A stretch of DNA of 64,000 bases from Pleurotus ostreatus/Saccharomyces cerevisiae fusant (lineage: Eukaryota > Opisthokonta): NCBI GenBank assembly GCA_024196135.1, contig JAMQCK010000021.1, forward strand, positions 1 to 64,000, in the 5' to 3' direction. The position numbers and the translations under genes are program-made. Shown piece after piece: positions 34,281-45,509 of this stretch; the stretch's first letter is position 1, and each line of letters opens with the position of its first letter. The notes beneath the pieces are model-generated. The model saw only the letters and a list, made by a program, of their open reading frames with translations, was not told the DNA's origin and searched no databases.

Positions 34281-36243
34281 TCACCTCCTACGGAAATCTC
34301 GGGGGTCTCTGTCGCCGGCGCGAGGGGCACTTGCACTTTGTGAGGCACCATACATCCCGCCGTACCCACCACCGTACATGGGAGGCATACCCCCGTTGAA
34401 GCCCTGCGCCATCATCATCGCCTCCAGCGAGATGCCACCGATGACAGGCGTCGGCGTCTCCGAGCCTGCCATGGCGGACAGCGGCGGCGAGGGCAGGCCG
34501 CTGGAAGGCTGCGGCGGCTGGGGTGTCGGCACCGAGATGGGTTGCTTGAGCCCTTCCCTCGCCTCGCGCAGGCGCGCCATCACATCGTCCGCCTTCTTCG
34601 GCGCCGGCTTCGTCTTCTTCGCAGTCGGCTTGGGTTCCGGTGGTGCCATCTCCTCGTCCTCGTCCTCCGACACGGCAACCCTACTCTTGCTCTTCGACGA
34701 CGACGCGACTGGCTTCCGCGCGCTCGCCGTCTTCGGCCGCTTCGAGCCCCCGGGAACGTACTCCGTGTCGCCGTCGTCCTGCTCCTGCTTCACCTGCCGC
34801 CCGCGCTTGCGCTGCCCGCTCGCCGCCTTCCCGCCGCGGCTGACGTGGATAAAGTCGAGGATCGTGCGCGTCACCTTCCCGTTGCTGCGCACATCGTCGT
34901 GGTGCGCGCGCACGTCCGCGCGCAGCGCCTGCATCAGGCTCACGATCTCGCTGCGCGGCTTCCCCGCGTGCGCCGCAATGAGCACGGCGAACATGGCGAC
35001 CTCGATCGGCGCCATCTTGGCGGGCGCGCGGAAGACGTGCTTGTACGCGGGCGTGCGCGCTATCCCCTCGAACTCGTCGAACGCGCGCCTCACGGTCGTC
35101 TGCACTGAGGAGGGCACAGATTCAGGCGCGCTCAGCCAGCGCGACAGCTGGTCGACACCCGGAAGCTGCCGATAGGTCGCGGGCTCATCGAGGAAGCGAT
35201 CGGTCACGTAGACGGCGAGCGCAAGTGTACGAAAGTCACCCCCGCGAGACCGATCCCAGTCGAGTGGCGGACCGGAAAGCGCTCCGGCCTCAGTGAGGTA
35301 CTTGTCGAGGAGCGTGCGGATGAACCGCGAGCGTGGGGTGTCGATGACGGCAAGTTTTTCAGACGGCGTCAGCGCCATGCCCATTTGGACGCGCTACGAC
35401 GATCAGGGAGGTGTACAAGAAATAGGCCAGGACGCGCACCTGGAAGATCTCGCGCTCCTCCGTCTCATTGATGCCGTCGTACTCGACGCACACGATCTGC
35501 TTCTTGGCGAACGACTTGCGGTACTTTTCGGGGAGCAGCTTCCTCTTCGCTTGATTCTTCGGGGTCCCACCGATATCCTTGTACCAGTACTTTTCTCCTG
35601 TCCTCCTGAAAGGAGCTCAGTCACGATCAGAGGGGCGCGAACGAAATACGAACGTGTCTTTGTCTGCAATGCGGTCAGCTGGAGGCTCGGAAGTGGCGAG
35701 AATTCACGCACGATATATCTGGCCATCCATAAACCTATGCAGGGATGTCAAACGCTGCTTCCCGTCGATGCACGTCCGCTTCTCTTCGCCATCTTCGACA
35801 GTAAGAGCTGGGGGACGAGTGAGCGGCGTGAAGGCGAAGACAGGGAAACTACGCACTGAAGATAATCGGCGGGATGTAGAAGTTGCGGAAGATGGAGTCG
35901 ATGAGCTGGATTTGCTTCGCGTCGCCCCATACCACGTCTGTAGGTGTCAGTTGAGCAGTCGATCGGCACAGCGCCGCTCTTACGCACTTCGCTGGTATTC
36001 CGGGTCAAGGTCAATGTCCCCTTGGGTTATTTGCTCTGTAGTATGGTCAGTGATAAGCTGTAGTGGCGATTGTGGCCACACACCATACAACGAAGACGCG
36101 GTGTAGTTGCACGCGCGGGGTTTGGGGAGAGTGCGATGAAAGCTGGTCTTTGACTTCTTCTTTGAGTGCTTATTCGAAGTATCCTCTTCGTCCCCACTTT
36201 CGTCGATAGACGTGAGGTCCGAGTACAGTTCGTCGTCCGACAT
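34281..36243 (-). CDS. DUF262 (GmrSD N-terminal-like) protein, shorter paralogue
   Basis: Exons on the minus strand: 36243-36084, 36035-35988, 35937-35857, 35807-35712, 35663-35654, 35605-35440 and 35393-34281, giving 557 residues. After an acidic, Lys-rich start (MSDDELYSDLTS), the DUF262 core has DPEYQRNVVW, IPPIIF, the DGKQR signature at 111-115, KQIVCVEYD and EREIFQRVQ. Then comes a helical block shared with the gene at 11380 (LTPSEKLAV), and a disordered tail with KKTKPAPKK-type basic runs, ending Gly/Tyr-rich and RDFRRR. Four exons match the other paralogue in length or phase, including 48-, 81- and 10-nt exons, but the 7-nt exon there is absent here. As in that gene the bacterial DGQQR is DGKQR. 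Likely nuclear from its basic tail; function unknown. Confidence 0.87.
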
Positions 36244-37317
36244 GGGTGGATGGAAGATGGAAATGAAAGGCCAGGATTTCTGGAGAAGGTAGAGATCTGG
36301 CTGTCGTTGCAAGGAGATGAGCGGAGTGTATGACCCAAGTACACCGTGGCGTTTCGTGATGGTCCGCGGCGTATGTCCTTGTCGACGCCGTCAACGTTGA
36401 CGACAAGATGGAATTTCGGGGGAAATTCGAATTCGCGTGCGCGTAGCGCGCTGTCACATTTCTCGTCACGTCACGGTGGCGCGCACGCCGAGACGCGCGA
36501 ATTGTGCGCGAACGTACTTTCGAGTCTCACAGCGCCCGTTAAGCCTAGTAAATGGTCTGTATTCTGTGGCCTAGAGAAGAGAGTTCTCAGATAAGATGTT
36601 GACCTGGGGCGAACTCTGGCGGTGGGGTGAAATGACTGGTCTTTCCCTCGTCCTTTGGCTTCGCAAGGAGCCGGACAAAGACCAGCAAATTCGCAAAGCC
36701 ATGGGACATGCGCACAGCGAGCGTGCATCGCTGGAACGGCAGGCTCAAGTCGCCTGACACAGACTTGTATAATATGTGGCCAACAGGTACTATGAAGTTC
36801 TTTGCCTTCACCTTCGGCGATGATCAGCTATTTCTTGTACGCATAGTCCGCCACTAGTAACATCCCAGACGATACCCAGATGGCACTTTCAAAAACACAA
36901 GCATCCATGACTTCAGGGAGGTACAAGACAGATATGGCAGCTTGTAGCCGTGGCTTTTGCCAATTGTCAAGCGCAAGACCCGGAAGGCGCATGCCCGGCC
37001 CGTCCGGCCATCCACGTGCCCACGTGGCCGGCCGTGCCAAGCCAACCGCGGAAACGACTTCAAACTTGCCTTTCAAACCGGTGCAGCGATGGCAGATGCG
37101 CGTGGTCCTCCTCGATAACCATCTCCTTGCTCGGTCATGATGGGCTAAAGCCGACATGTATAAAGGGACCCGAACAGCCCATGTAGACCGAGCACTCCTT
37201 TTCCCCATCATTTCCTCCTAACGCTAGCGCGCCTCGTCTTGCAATGGGATTTGGCGATAGGAAGGTATAGTCGCTGCTGAAAGGAGCACGTACTGCGATG
37301 AATGGTTGCTTACGACC
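36244..37317. other. intergenic with F-box/propeller relic and TATA box
   Basis: About 1.1 kb. Near 36828-36870 the minus strand reads SGMLLVADYAYKK and a stop, resembling the extreme C-terminus of the F-box/propeller family (GGLLVADYV). GTCACG sites occur at about 36460-36475, 220 bp upstream of the DUF262 gene. TATAAAG at 37159-37165 should serve the gene at 37318. Confidence 0.4.
37159..37165 (+). promoter_or_regulatory. TATA box of F-box/propeller copy 3
   Basis: TATAAAG about 155 bp upstream of the ATG at 37318, in the expected orientation. Confidence 0.5.
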
Positions 37318-38975
37318 ATGAAAAAGACGCGCAAATTAGGCCTCTCATCCATCTTCAGCTCGAAGCGGAAGGCGAAACCTCTCTCGCTCTTCGATTTCCC
37401 GAACGAAATTATCGAGCGTATCGTCTTCTTGTCGCTTCCTCTAGACATCATAGTCAACCTGCGAAGAGTGAGTATCCATTGATGTCAACTTCCTGTACCT
37501 TCTCTGACCTCAACGCCTGCGTTCGCTTCCCGTCCTTCATTTGACCTCCTATATTTGCAGACATGCAAGGCAATCTCTGAGATGACACTCAACCGCCTGC
37601 TGTGGGTCCACATCGTCGACGTCTTTCTCGACGAGAACCGCATCTTGCTCCCGCCGAACCACCCCGAGGACCTACCCATCGACAAGCTAGAGCGCCTCGT
37701 CCTCCTCCCCGTATTCGCCCTCCGCCACTTCCAAGCCGCGACGCCGCAGACCGTGTTTAAAGACCTGAAGTTCGACGAGCTTTACCCGCAGTTTGAGAGC
37801 TCCGTATGGGGAGCGTTCCCCGGCAGGGATGCGGAGGCGACGCATATGACGCTCATCGCTGGCGGGCGGTACCTCCTCGCGCAGCACGAGAACTTCAGAC
37901 GGAATGAGGTGCATTTGATGCTCCTTTCTGGCGTGGACGAGGGGCCTGTGGAAATGACGGAGGTGGCGAAGTTCAATATCCCGCTGGATACGTATTCGGG
38001 GCGGATACACGACCACTGGTTAGTGAAGCGGAGTCGGAGCGTTTTGCGCTTTTGTGCGCAGGAGACACTAAAAGAGTAAGTTCTGTACGTTGCTGGTCTA
38101 CATTGATTGCTTATACGCTTCGACAGGGAAAAGGTTTACCAGATCTCGGTCTACGAGATAGACACGGCGGCGGATGTCCCGCAATTCACAACTCTGGCGC
38201 GCACGACCGATTTTGGCTCGATAATCTCTCCGCAGAGCAAGCTTCAACACTGCGGCGACGACCGCATCGCGTTTTGCGACGAGAACGTCGCCGTACTGTG
38301 GGACTTCGTCCGCGACCAGCGCGTCGAGCTCACCATTCCCGGTCCTGACTCGCATATCGCCTACGTGCTACCGGTATGGCTCTAGCCCTTGCCTTCTCCT
38401 AAAAGTCGCTCACCACCCCCTCCCAGACCATCAAAGTCGTCGACGACCGCGTCATGTACATCCAGCGCAACCGCTTCGCCATCTTCGTGCTCCCTCCCGA
38501 CGTCACCGGCGTCCTCGCGCCCCTCAAACCCGCCTTCCTCCAGAAATTCTCCGGCCAGTGCAACCTCTACTACCCGCACCCCACCACACCGCGCCCCTTC
38601 GTCTTCCACGTCCTCCACCGCACGTTCACGAAGCTGCGCACCTACGAGCTGCCCGCGGGGTCAGGCGTACCCAAGGAAATCACGAGCCGCTCGATCCCCA
38701 AGTCGCCTTTGTGGTGGCAGATATACGGGCCGGCGAGCGTGGTGCCGGTGGCGGGCGCGCACGTCGCGGTGCGCATTTTGCCGAAGAGCTGTCGGGATGT
38801 GCTGTGGATTGATCTGGAGGGCGGGGGGAGGGAGGGGAAGCCGGTGGCGGGGTCGGTGAGGTTGATGTTCGAGGACAGTGGGGGAATGGGGGATAACTGT
38901 GCGTTTGACCCGCTTTCGGGGAGGTTGGTGGTGGCGAAGTATAATGGGACACTGAGGGTTATGGATTATGTATAA
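37318..38975 (+). CDS. F-box/propeller-like protein (copy 3 of 3)
   Basis: Exons 37318-37467, 37561-38075, 38127-38373 and 38427-38975 give 486 residues. The start MKKTRKLGLSSIFSSKRKAK leads straight into the F-box at about residues 25-55 (LFDFPNEIIERIVFLSLP, then TCKAISEMTLNRLLW). Downstream segments such as LIAGGRYLLAQH, VAVLWDFVRDQ, VDDRVMYIQRN and LVVAKYNGTLRVMDYV repeat every 40-60 residues like propeller blades. It appears to be the best-preserved member of the three-copy family: all introns kept, no insertion. The predicted role is SCF substrate recognition, by family. Target unknown. Confidence 0.83.
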
Positions 38976-39545
38976 GGTACGCGTCTTTGTGGTGAAAAGG
39001 ATGATCTCGCTGACCTTTGAACTATCGCAGTGTACGGACATGAATGACGACTATTTCTTTTTTGCATCTTCGAGCTTTTAGCTCCTTAACGTCATGGCTG
39101 TCGGCTCCCCGGCAGATGCCGAAACGCGCATCCAGAGCCTGACTTTTCGGCGTATTACCTTTGGAATCCACGACGACCAGCGTGGTGAGTGCGAGGAGAT
39201 TTATTCGACTAAGCATTCAAGCCTTTCCCTCGTGACTGGGACCCCTGGAACTGGCGTCGCGACCACGGTTAACGAAGAAGTACTCACCGACTTGGACCCG
39301 AGGTGTTGAAAGGCGCCGCACCGGCGACCCTGGCGAGCGCAAACGCTGTGCTTCCCAGCTTTCTCCTTCAAAGAGGTGCGAATAATATGTTAAGAACGCC
39401 ATATTCGCCACATACCCTCGGATGGTCACCGCGGGGAAAGTCCGCCACCCTCCTTAAAAGCCGACTGATTTTGGTGGCTAGTGTCGTCCAGGAGATATCT
39501 CTGTCGTTTATCCTCCTCACTGACCACCTGTTCCGACCGAAGATC
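38976..39545. other. intergenic
   Basis: 570 bp with only short open frames lacking domains. It should contain the promoter of the monooxygenase gene. Confidence 0.5.
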
Positions 39546-41668
39546 ATGGCCGATGCGACCCAAGTCCTCGTTGTGCGTTCCTCATCACAATTATCGTAGA
39601 ATTGCGCTCACTTACCCCGATCAACAGGTAGGCGCTGGCCCTTCAGGCCTCATCACCGCGCTCTGCCTCGCGCAGAACGGCGTCAGCGTGCGCATCATCG
39701 AGAAGCTTTCCCAATCGCGCGTCGGGCAGAAGGGCTCTGGGATACAGGTGCGCTTCTCTATTTTGCCCAAATGAGGCGTTCGGTGAACTAACTTTTCCGA
39801 TTGAGCCTCGCACCCTCGAGCTATACAAGTTCATTGGCCTGTATGAAGATGTAGCGAAGCGTGCGCGATTGCTGCAACCTGTCGCTCACTACAAGCAGCC
39901 GGGAGGCACGGAGATCGTGCGCGAGTTCAACATGATCCCTACGGGAGACGCCACGCCGGATAAGCCTTGTGTGAGCTTCCTTCGCTGACTGAGACGACAC
40001 CAGCTGACCTTCGATTCTTTTTAGCCCAACGCTCTCCAACTCGGTCAAAGCCGCCACGAGGAACTCATCCGCTCTCACCTCGAGCGATACGGCGTCGAAG
40101 TCGAGTTCGGCACCGAGCTGCTCGACTTCACGCAAGACGAGGACAAGGTCCATGTTCGGCTTTCCAAGGGCGACAAAACGAACGCCGAAATCGAGGAACT
40201 CGACGTCCCCTTCCTCGTCGGCGCCGACGGCGGGCGCAGCAAGGTGCGCAAGACGCTGGGGCTCAAGTTTGAGGGCGAGACGCGGGAGCTGGATAAGATC
40301 GTGGTTGGCGACATTGTGGTGAAGCCGCCGGGGGTGGCGCTGGATGTGAGTGTCGTGTTATGGGCCTGGGTGGGATGGATAATGTGTGGACGGCTAAAAC
40401 GCGGTACGGCAGAAATGGCACAGCTGGGGCGATCCCACGAGCAAGTTGTGAGTCTGAGCCCACATCATCACAGAGATGGTCATGCTGGTCTGATCATGCG
40501 TCACGTAGGGTCATGCTACGCCCTTGCGAAGCGCCGGACGAAGACAAGGTGGCGCTGTACGTGGGCGGCCCAGACATCGACTTCGAGAAGACGGCATCCA
40601 GCGGCGAGCAGTTCGCCAAGGTCTTCTACGAAATTAGCGGCAGGACGGACATCCAGTTCGGCGAGACGTTGGCGCTGTCGACGTTCAGGCAAGTAGCGAG
40701 CTGCGAATCGCTCGAGGTTGACAGATTTCTAATGATTTCCTGTAGGCCCAACATTCGTATGGTGGACAAGTTCGGCGAAGGACGAGTGTTCATGGTGGGA
40801 GGTCAGTTATCCCGTTACGCAAAAATGATCTTCTGAGCTGACATATGGAGCAGACGCAGCTCATACGCACAGTCCTACTGGCGGTCAAGGGCTCAACTCT
40901 TCTGTGCAGGATGCGGTAAGCGTTTGTCACCTTTTTCCGCTCATGAGATTCACCTATATCTGGGCTCGCTTGCTCACGCTTGCCTTGCAGGCCAACCTTG
41001 CTTGGAAACTGGCTCTTGTCGTAAAGAACCTCGCTCCTCTAAGCCTTCTGCAAAGCTACAGCTCCGAGCGCGTGCCCGTCATCCGCGACATGCTCCGTCG
41101 TACGACCCAACTCCTCGACACTACCATGCGCCCCGGGGACAAGGACCCAATTGAGGGCTGGCAACGCGGAGGAGCGCTCTTCCAGCTCGGAATCAACTAC
41201 CGTTGGAGCGAGAACGTGTTCGATGAACGGCGTGCGCGCGTGGACGAAGACGAGGACGAGAGGGAGAGCGCGTACGTTGGCGGCAAAGGCGTCTGCGCGG
41301 GCGATCGGGCGCCTGATGCGCCGGTGGAGGGGCCTGTGAGCCGCCTCTTCGACCTTTTCAAGCTGCCGAGGCATGTGGCGCTGGTTTTTTCGGAGGCAGG
41401 GGAGATTATTGCAGTGGAGGCTGTGGCGAGCGAGCTGCCAGCAGGCATGTGCGAGGTCGCTGCCGTCCTCCCTGCATCCTCAAAGAGATCGGCGTCTACA
41501 TCGTCATTGGCGGCGGTGCGCCTTCTTGACGTTGAAGATCTGGCACGAAGGGCGTACGAAGTGACTAGCGATCCTACCATCGTAGTCGTGAGACCGGACG
41601 GAGTGATTGGGGCGATTGTAAAGGACGCCAAAGGAGTGAAGGTGTACTTTCGGCGTATTTTCGCCTGA
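39546..41668 (+). CDS. FAD-dependent aromatic-ring monooxygenase (phenol hydroxylase-like)
   Basis: Nine exons: 39546-39572, 39628-39747, 39806-39970, 40025-40345, 40413-40447, 40509-40688, 40746-40801, 40854-40915 and 40991-41668, giving 547 residues. The family inserts one oxygen atom from O2 into phenolic rings using NADPH. Fingerprints of the PHBH fold: GAGPSG at 11-16, QPRTLELY, GADGG at 170-174 followed by RSKVRK, and GDAAHTHSPTGGQG at 301-314. The C-terminal 150 residues have the thioredoxin-like layout of phenol 2-monooxygenases (ASELPAGMCEVAAVL, IVVVRPDGVIG). Substrate unknown: a catabolic phenol or a secondary metabolite are both possible. No biosynthetic genes lie beside it. Intron 6 starts with GC rather than GT. 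No targeting signal. Confidence 0.92.
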
Positions 41669-41773
41669 GATCTGTTTTTGTGTTTTGACTGCACGGAAAA
41701 AGGTGTTTCTTTCGCCAGGACTGACATCGATGGATTGACAGAAAAATTCAATTGTTACCATCACACTGGTATA

Positions 41774-41869
41774 TGGACTTGCTGGGAATTGAACCCAGGA
41801 CCTTTCGCAAAGACGCTTCCAGTTCGAATGACGTGCTAAGCGAACGTGCTACCACTGTACCACAAGCCC
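41774..41869 (-). tRNA. tRNA-Ala (AGC), with intron
   Basis: On the minus strand the acceptor GGGCTTG pairs with CAAGTCC (one G-T pair); the discriminator is A. The D arm is GTAC/GCAC. The anticodon stem TTCGC/GCGAA encloses TTAGCA, giving anticodon AGC, and an intron of about 24 nt follows position 37 as in other eukaryotic nuclear tRNAs. The T arm CTGGG-TTCAATT-CCCAG is perfect. A T-rich stretch about 30 nt downstream may terminate transcription. Confidence 0.93.
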
Positions 41870-42084
41870 GATGATGGAAAGCTTTCTCCTGTTCTCCACT
41901 ACCAGATGAGTCATCGCGGAGCCTGCCGAGAACATGAACCAATCAAGTTTCCACATGATCATTGGCTCGGATGCTTCTCTGAGCGACGGTCAAAAGGTAT
42001 GCAATATGGATCGAATAGCGCTTCTTGGAACTGACCTGTACTGTAGCCCTGGTTCTCGTCTAGACTTCAGGCGCACGACCAACG

Positions 42085-44039
42085 ATGTCCGACTCTGAAT
42101 CGTCGGACTCAGTCTCGGACATAAACGAGGATATCATCGGCCTAATCAATGACTACAGGCAACCTGACAGCGACGCCGCTCGGGCTCGCGACGATATAGG
42201 AATGTATATCTTCCTGAGGCGCCCATTCCTTTGCCTGGTTTCTCAACCAGATGATGTATTCCGCACCCACAAAGACCGAAACGCCGCTATAACGGCCAGC
42301 GAGTTCGCAAAATCCTCCGGTGCTCTGATGGCGCTGACCATCTTCGAAGGCTGTCTTGGGCCAGCGCGCGAGTCTAATTTCATCCTCGACTGCCTGTTTA
42401 GCGCCTGGAAGAACGTCGTGCTCTGGATGTCTTATCTTTATGATGCGACTACCAGCAACCCGTGGGCTGTAGAAGGCAATCCCGTAATCCCATTCATCAT
42501 TAGCATACTCGCGCAGATGTGCCGCATCCCTCGGGCGCTGGAGAAGATCGTATCTGACCCATTCGCCCTGTACCACCTTTGGGATGTATGGCTGAACCTC
42601 AATCAGCGGTATCGCAAGCCTCGCGCCGAACGCGTCCCCTTCGCCATGCACTTCGTGCACTTCTCAGACGCAGTCTTCGAGCTCCTGCAAGGCGAACCGA
42701 ACAACGAGCGCCTGAATCGGAGCATGGAAGAGATCATCATACTCTGTGACAACAAAGCCCGTAACGTATACCGCCGACTCGTCGACAACATCCTCTGTGG
42801 CTTCGTCGCCCGATGCCCACTCCCCGGTGCGAGCCTGACCGCTACAGTCGACTGTGTCTTCGCAATCATCATGCACCTCATCCAGCACGCTCATGCCCAG
42901 ATCCCGCGTGATGTCATGCGCACGGTCGTCGGGCTCTGGAAGGCCGCCGCCGCCTCGAGCACCTACAACGCGACCATCCCATCCGATTGCGCATCCCTGG
43001 TCCTGCTGTGCCACAAGTGCTCGATTGAGTCCAAGTACCTCTCGTGGGCCGTGCGCGACGGGCTCATACCGATTCTGATCGACCTCATGCGGACTAAGCT
43101 GCAGCAGGATGTATTTGAGGCCGCCTGGGACCTCCTTCATCACATCCGCGTGCACATGAACACCCGGTCTTTCGCGCGCGTCGTCCGCCGATACGCGGGC
43201 CCGCAGGTCCAGCCGCGCGAGGGCGATCCCTTCCGGCTGGCCGAGTTCATACGAGATCTCAATACGCGCGCGGCTGCTCTTGACCACGTCTCGTCCACGA
43301 CCGAGTTGGACTGTTCCTATGGATCAGTAAGCTCCAGATGACTCGCTATCCTGCATGCCTACTCAACCGTCTCCAGTGCCTGCATAAAGGATCGGAAAAA
43401 CATCTCAAGAAATGTAAGGGATGCATGACGCATTACTACTGCTCGCGCGAGTGCCAGAGGGCCGATTGGCAAGCGGGACATAATAGGCTCTGCGCTTCCC
43501 GTACTCCATCGATTAACGGTGAGCCTTATAGACGCGGGCAGTAGGTCGCCTTGCGTGCTCATAGCATTGCAATTCTCGCAGAAATCACCACCGCTTCTGT
43601 ACTCGACCGAGCCTACGCCCTCTACTTTGCCCGCCTCGCACTCGGTGCCGAAGGCCGAGCGCGCGAGATCACCCAGGCCATCGCGCGGGGAGCGACGAAG
43701 TGGGGCATGGCGGACAAGTCGCACGGCGTCGACGTCTGGGTCGTTTACGGGGAGAGCGACGAACAGGGCGGCGGCGTGCTGGAGAAGCCAGACGTGCCGC
43801 GCATCTTCCTCGGGGAGGGCGTGCTGGAGGAGTGCAGGGAGGCGGTGGCGCTGGTCCCGCCGCACGGCGTGGTCGCGGTGTGTCTGCCGGCGGGTGGGAT
43901 GAATGACCAGGCGATGGTTGTTGGGGCGTTCGATCTGGGGGCTACGCTGGCGACTGGAGAGATCCGCATCAAGGAGCAACCTGGAAAGTACAGCCGGGTG
44001 TATGTGGCGATTGCACCTGAGGCGGACTCCGAGTCTTGA
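42085..44039 (+). CDS. MYND-type zinc finger protein
   Basis: Exons 42085-43326, 43377-43518 and 43582-44039 give 613 residues. The N-terminal 400 residues are helical (FEGCLGPAR, WKNVVLWMSYLYD, ILCDNKARNVYRRLVDN) with an armadillo-like look, as in many agaricomycete MYND proteins. Exon 2 carries the finger: CKGCMTHYYCSRECQRADW and GHNRLC, at about residues 410-453. The first ligand pair, Cys410 and Cys415, is spaced by four residues instead of two and straddles the first intron. The C-terminal 150 residues (exon 3) are alpha/beta and unknown. MYND fingers bind proline-rich peptides in partner proteins. No SET domain is present, so it is not a methyltransferase of the SMYD type. Target unknown. 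Confidence 0.85.
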
Positions 44040-44199
44040 GCTCGTTGGATAATACAAGGCATATCATTGGTACTTAAGGATACATGTAAAAGTCTGTTTC
44101 ATGCGGTGTATACAAATAATCACTGAGGGTCCATGGAATCGAGAATGCGTCGAGCGATAGTACTAACAAATCAGACATAGATCAGACCACATCTCACAC

Positions 44200-45254
44200 T
44201 CAAGAGCTGTCTTCGATATGAGGTGTCGGCTCAAGGGGAGTGCCATCGGCTACGGATTGAAACACGACGTTGATCTTCTGCGCTGCCTTCACAATAGCAC
44301 TGGGCACATCGCCAGTGATCTCGACGACAAGGCGACGCCTCATCCCGTGGTCGTAGCGGACTCGAAGGGTGTCCAAAAGCATCTTCGGCGTCAGCCCTTG
44401 GATATTCAGCAAGCTGAGGCGACGGAGCTTGGGGAACCAGTGGCCGCCCTTGAGGGCGTCGGTGATCCGGGTGCGCACATCCGCGTTGGTCTGCAGGCGC
44501 AGCGTGGCAAGGTTCGCGGCGCCGGCGGACTCCAGCCACTTCGTGAAGCCGGCTTGGTAGCAGCAATGCCACTGCAGGGAGACGTGCCGGAGCTCGCCCG
44601 TCTCGCCCCATAGCATGAAAAGGTGGTAGATGGCCCGCTCGAAGTAGGCAGAGGATCTCCCTGGGCGGAGGATCTTGATCGTCTCGAGATCAGGTAGCAA
44701 GATCCCACGAAGCGCGTCCGCGAGCTCGGTTTGGACGACCGCGTCGCTATTGTTGCCGCGGATGACAAGGCTGTTGAGGCGATGGGCCGTGATGGGTTGA
44801 ACGAGCGCCAACTGGATGACTCTCTTCAGTTTAGCATCGTCGCCGATGGGGAGGATATCCAGGAAGTTAAGCCCATAGATTTCGGTGAGGTCAGAGCGTT
44901 TCGGCGCTTCACGTGCCGCGAGCAGGAAGTGGGCAGCACTGGCACAACGGGAAGGCAAAATGTCGTAGTAAAAGGTGCCGCTGTACCGAGCGAATGACCT
45001 GTCCTGATGAAGCGACGCCGCGGCGACTAGGAAAGGCTCAGCTTAGCACGGGCTGGCACGAATATCCTTGCACGAACCTTTGGAAGGGCGACGGTCTTTG
45101 TCACCGTAAGGGCACCGCGCGGCGGCCTTGCTTCTGTCGGAAATGTGCTCGGTCAGTGAGTGATATACAGAGGCTAGAAGTCGACTCACTGTCGCCGGTC
45201 TCGGTTGACCTTACTGCCAGAAGCAACCATTTGCTTGCTGTTCGTCTCGGGCAT
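44200..45254 (-). CDS. family L protein (LRR-like), unknown function, copy 1
   Basis: Exons on the minus strand 45254-45190, 45133-45078 and 45026-44200 give 315 residues. It is paralogous to 59250-60273: both share VASGS near the start, YGDKD in a 56-nt second exon, and a long third exon with DLTEIYG, ADALRGILLPDLETIKILR, RHVSLQWHC, GFTKWLES, NLATLRLQTNADVR and KLRRLSLLNIQGLT. The repeated L-x-x-L-x-L strands suggest degenerate leucine-rich repeats. No F-box is visible at the N-terminus, which is short and polar. No signal peptide. The intron positions and the unusual 56-nt exon are the same in both copies, which supports the model. I do not recognise the family. It is followed, on its 5' side, by repeat-element copy 1. 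Confidence 0.72.
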
Positions 45255-45509
45255 GTCGAAAGTGTTAGAGAGTAGATGAATGATTTTTCAAAAGCGCTGA
45301 GGATTGCCACATACCTCTGCTCATGCTCGCTCATCTATATGCGTCCAGAAAGTACTGGGTAGAAACTTCCTTTCGGGATACCGCACGCGCCAAGGTCAAA
45401 AAATGATGTCCAAAATCACAATTCGCCAGTCGACTAGACCAATGAACGCGCTCAGGATGCGCCACTGCTGACGGCACCGGTGCGCCGGGCGGTGCAGAAG
45501 GTCAAAAAT

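Noticed and set aside
34378..35175. 265-codon plus-strand frame over the DUF262 gene
   Set aside because: Antisense to a long coding exon with paralogue support.
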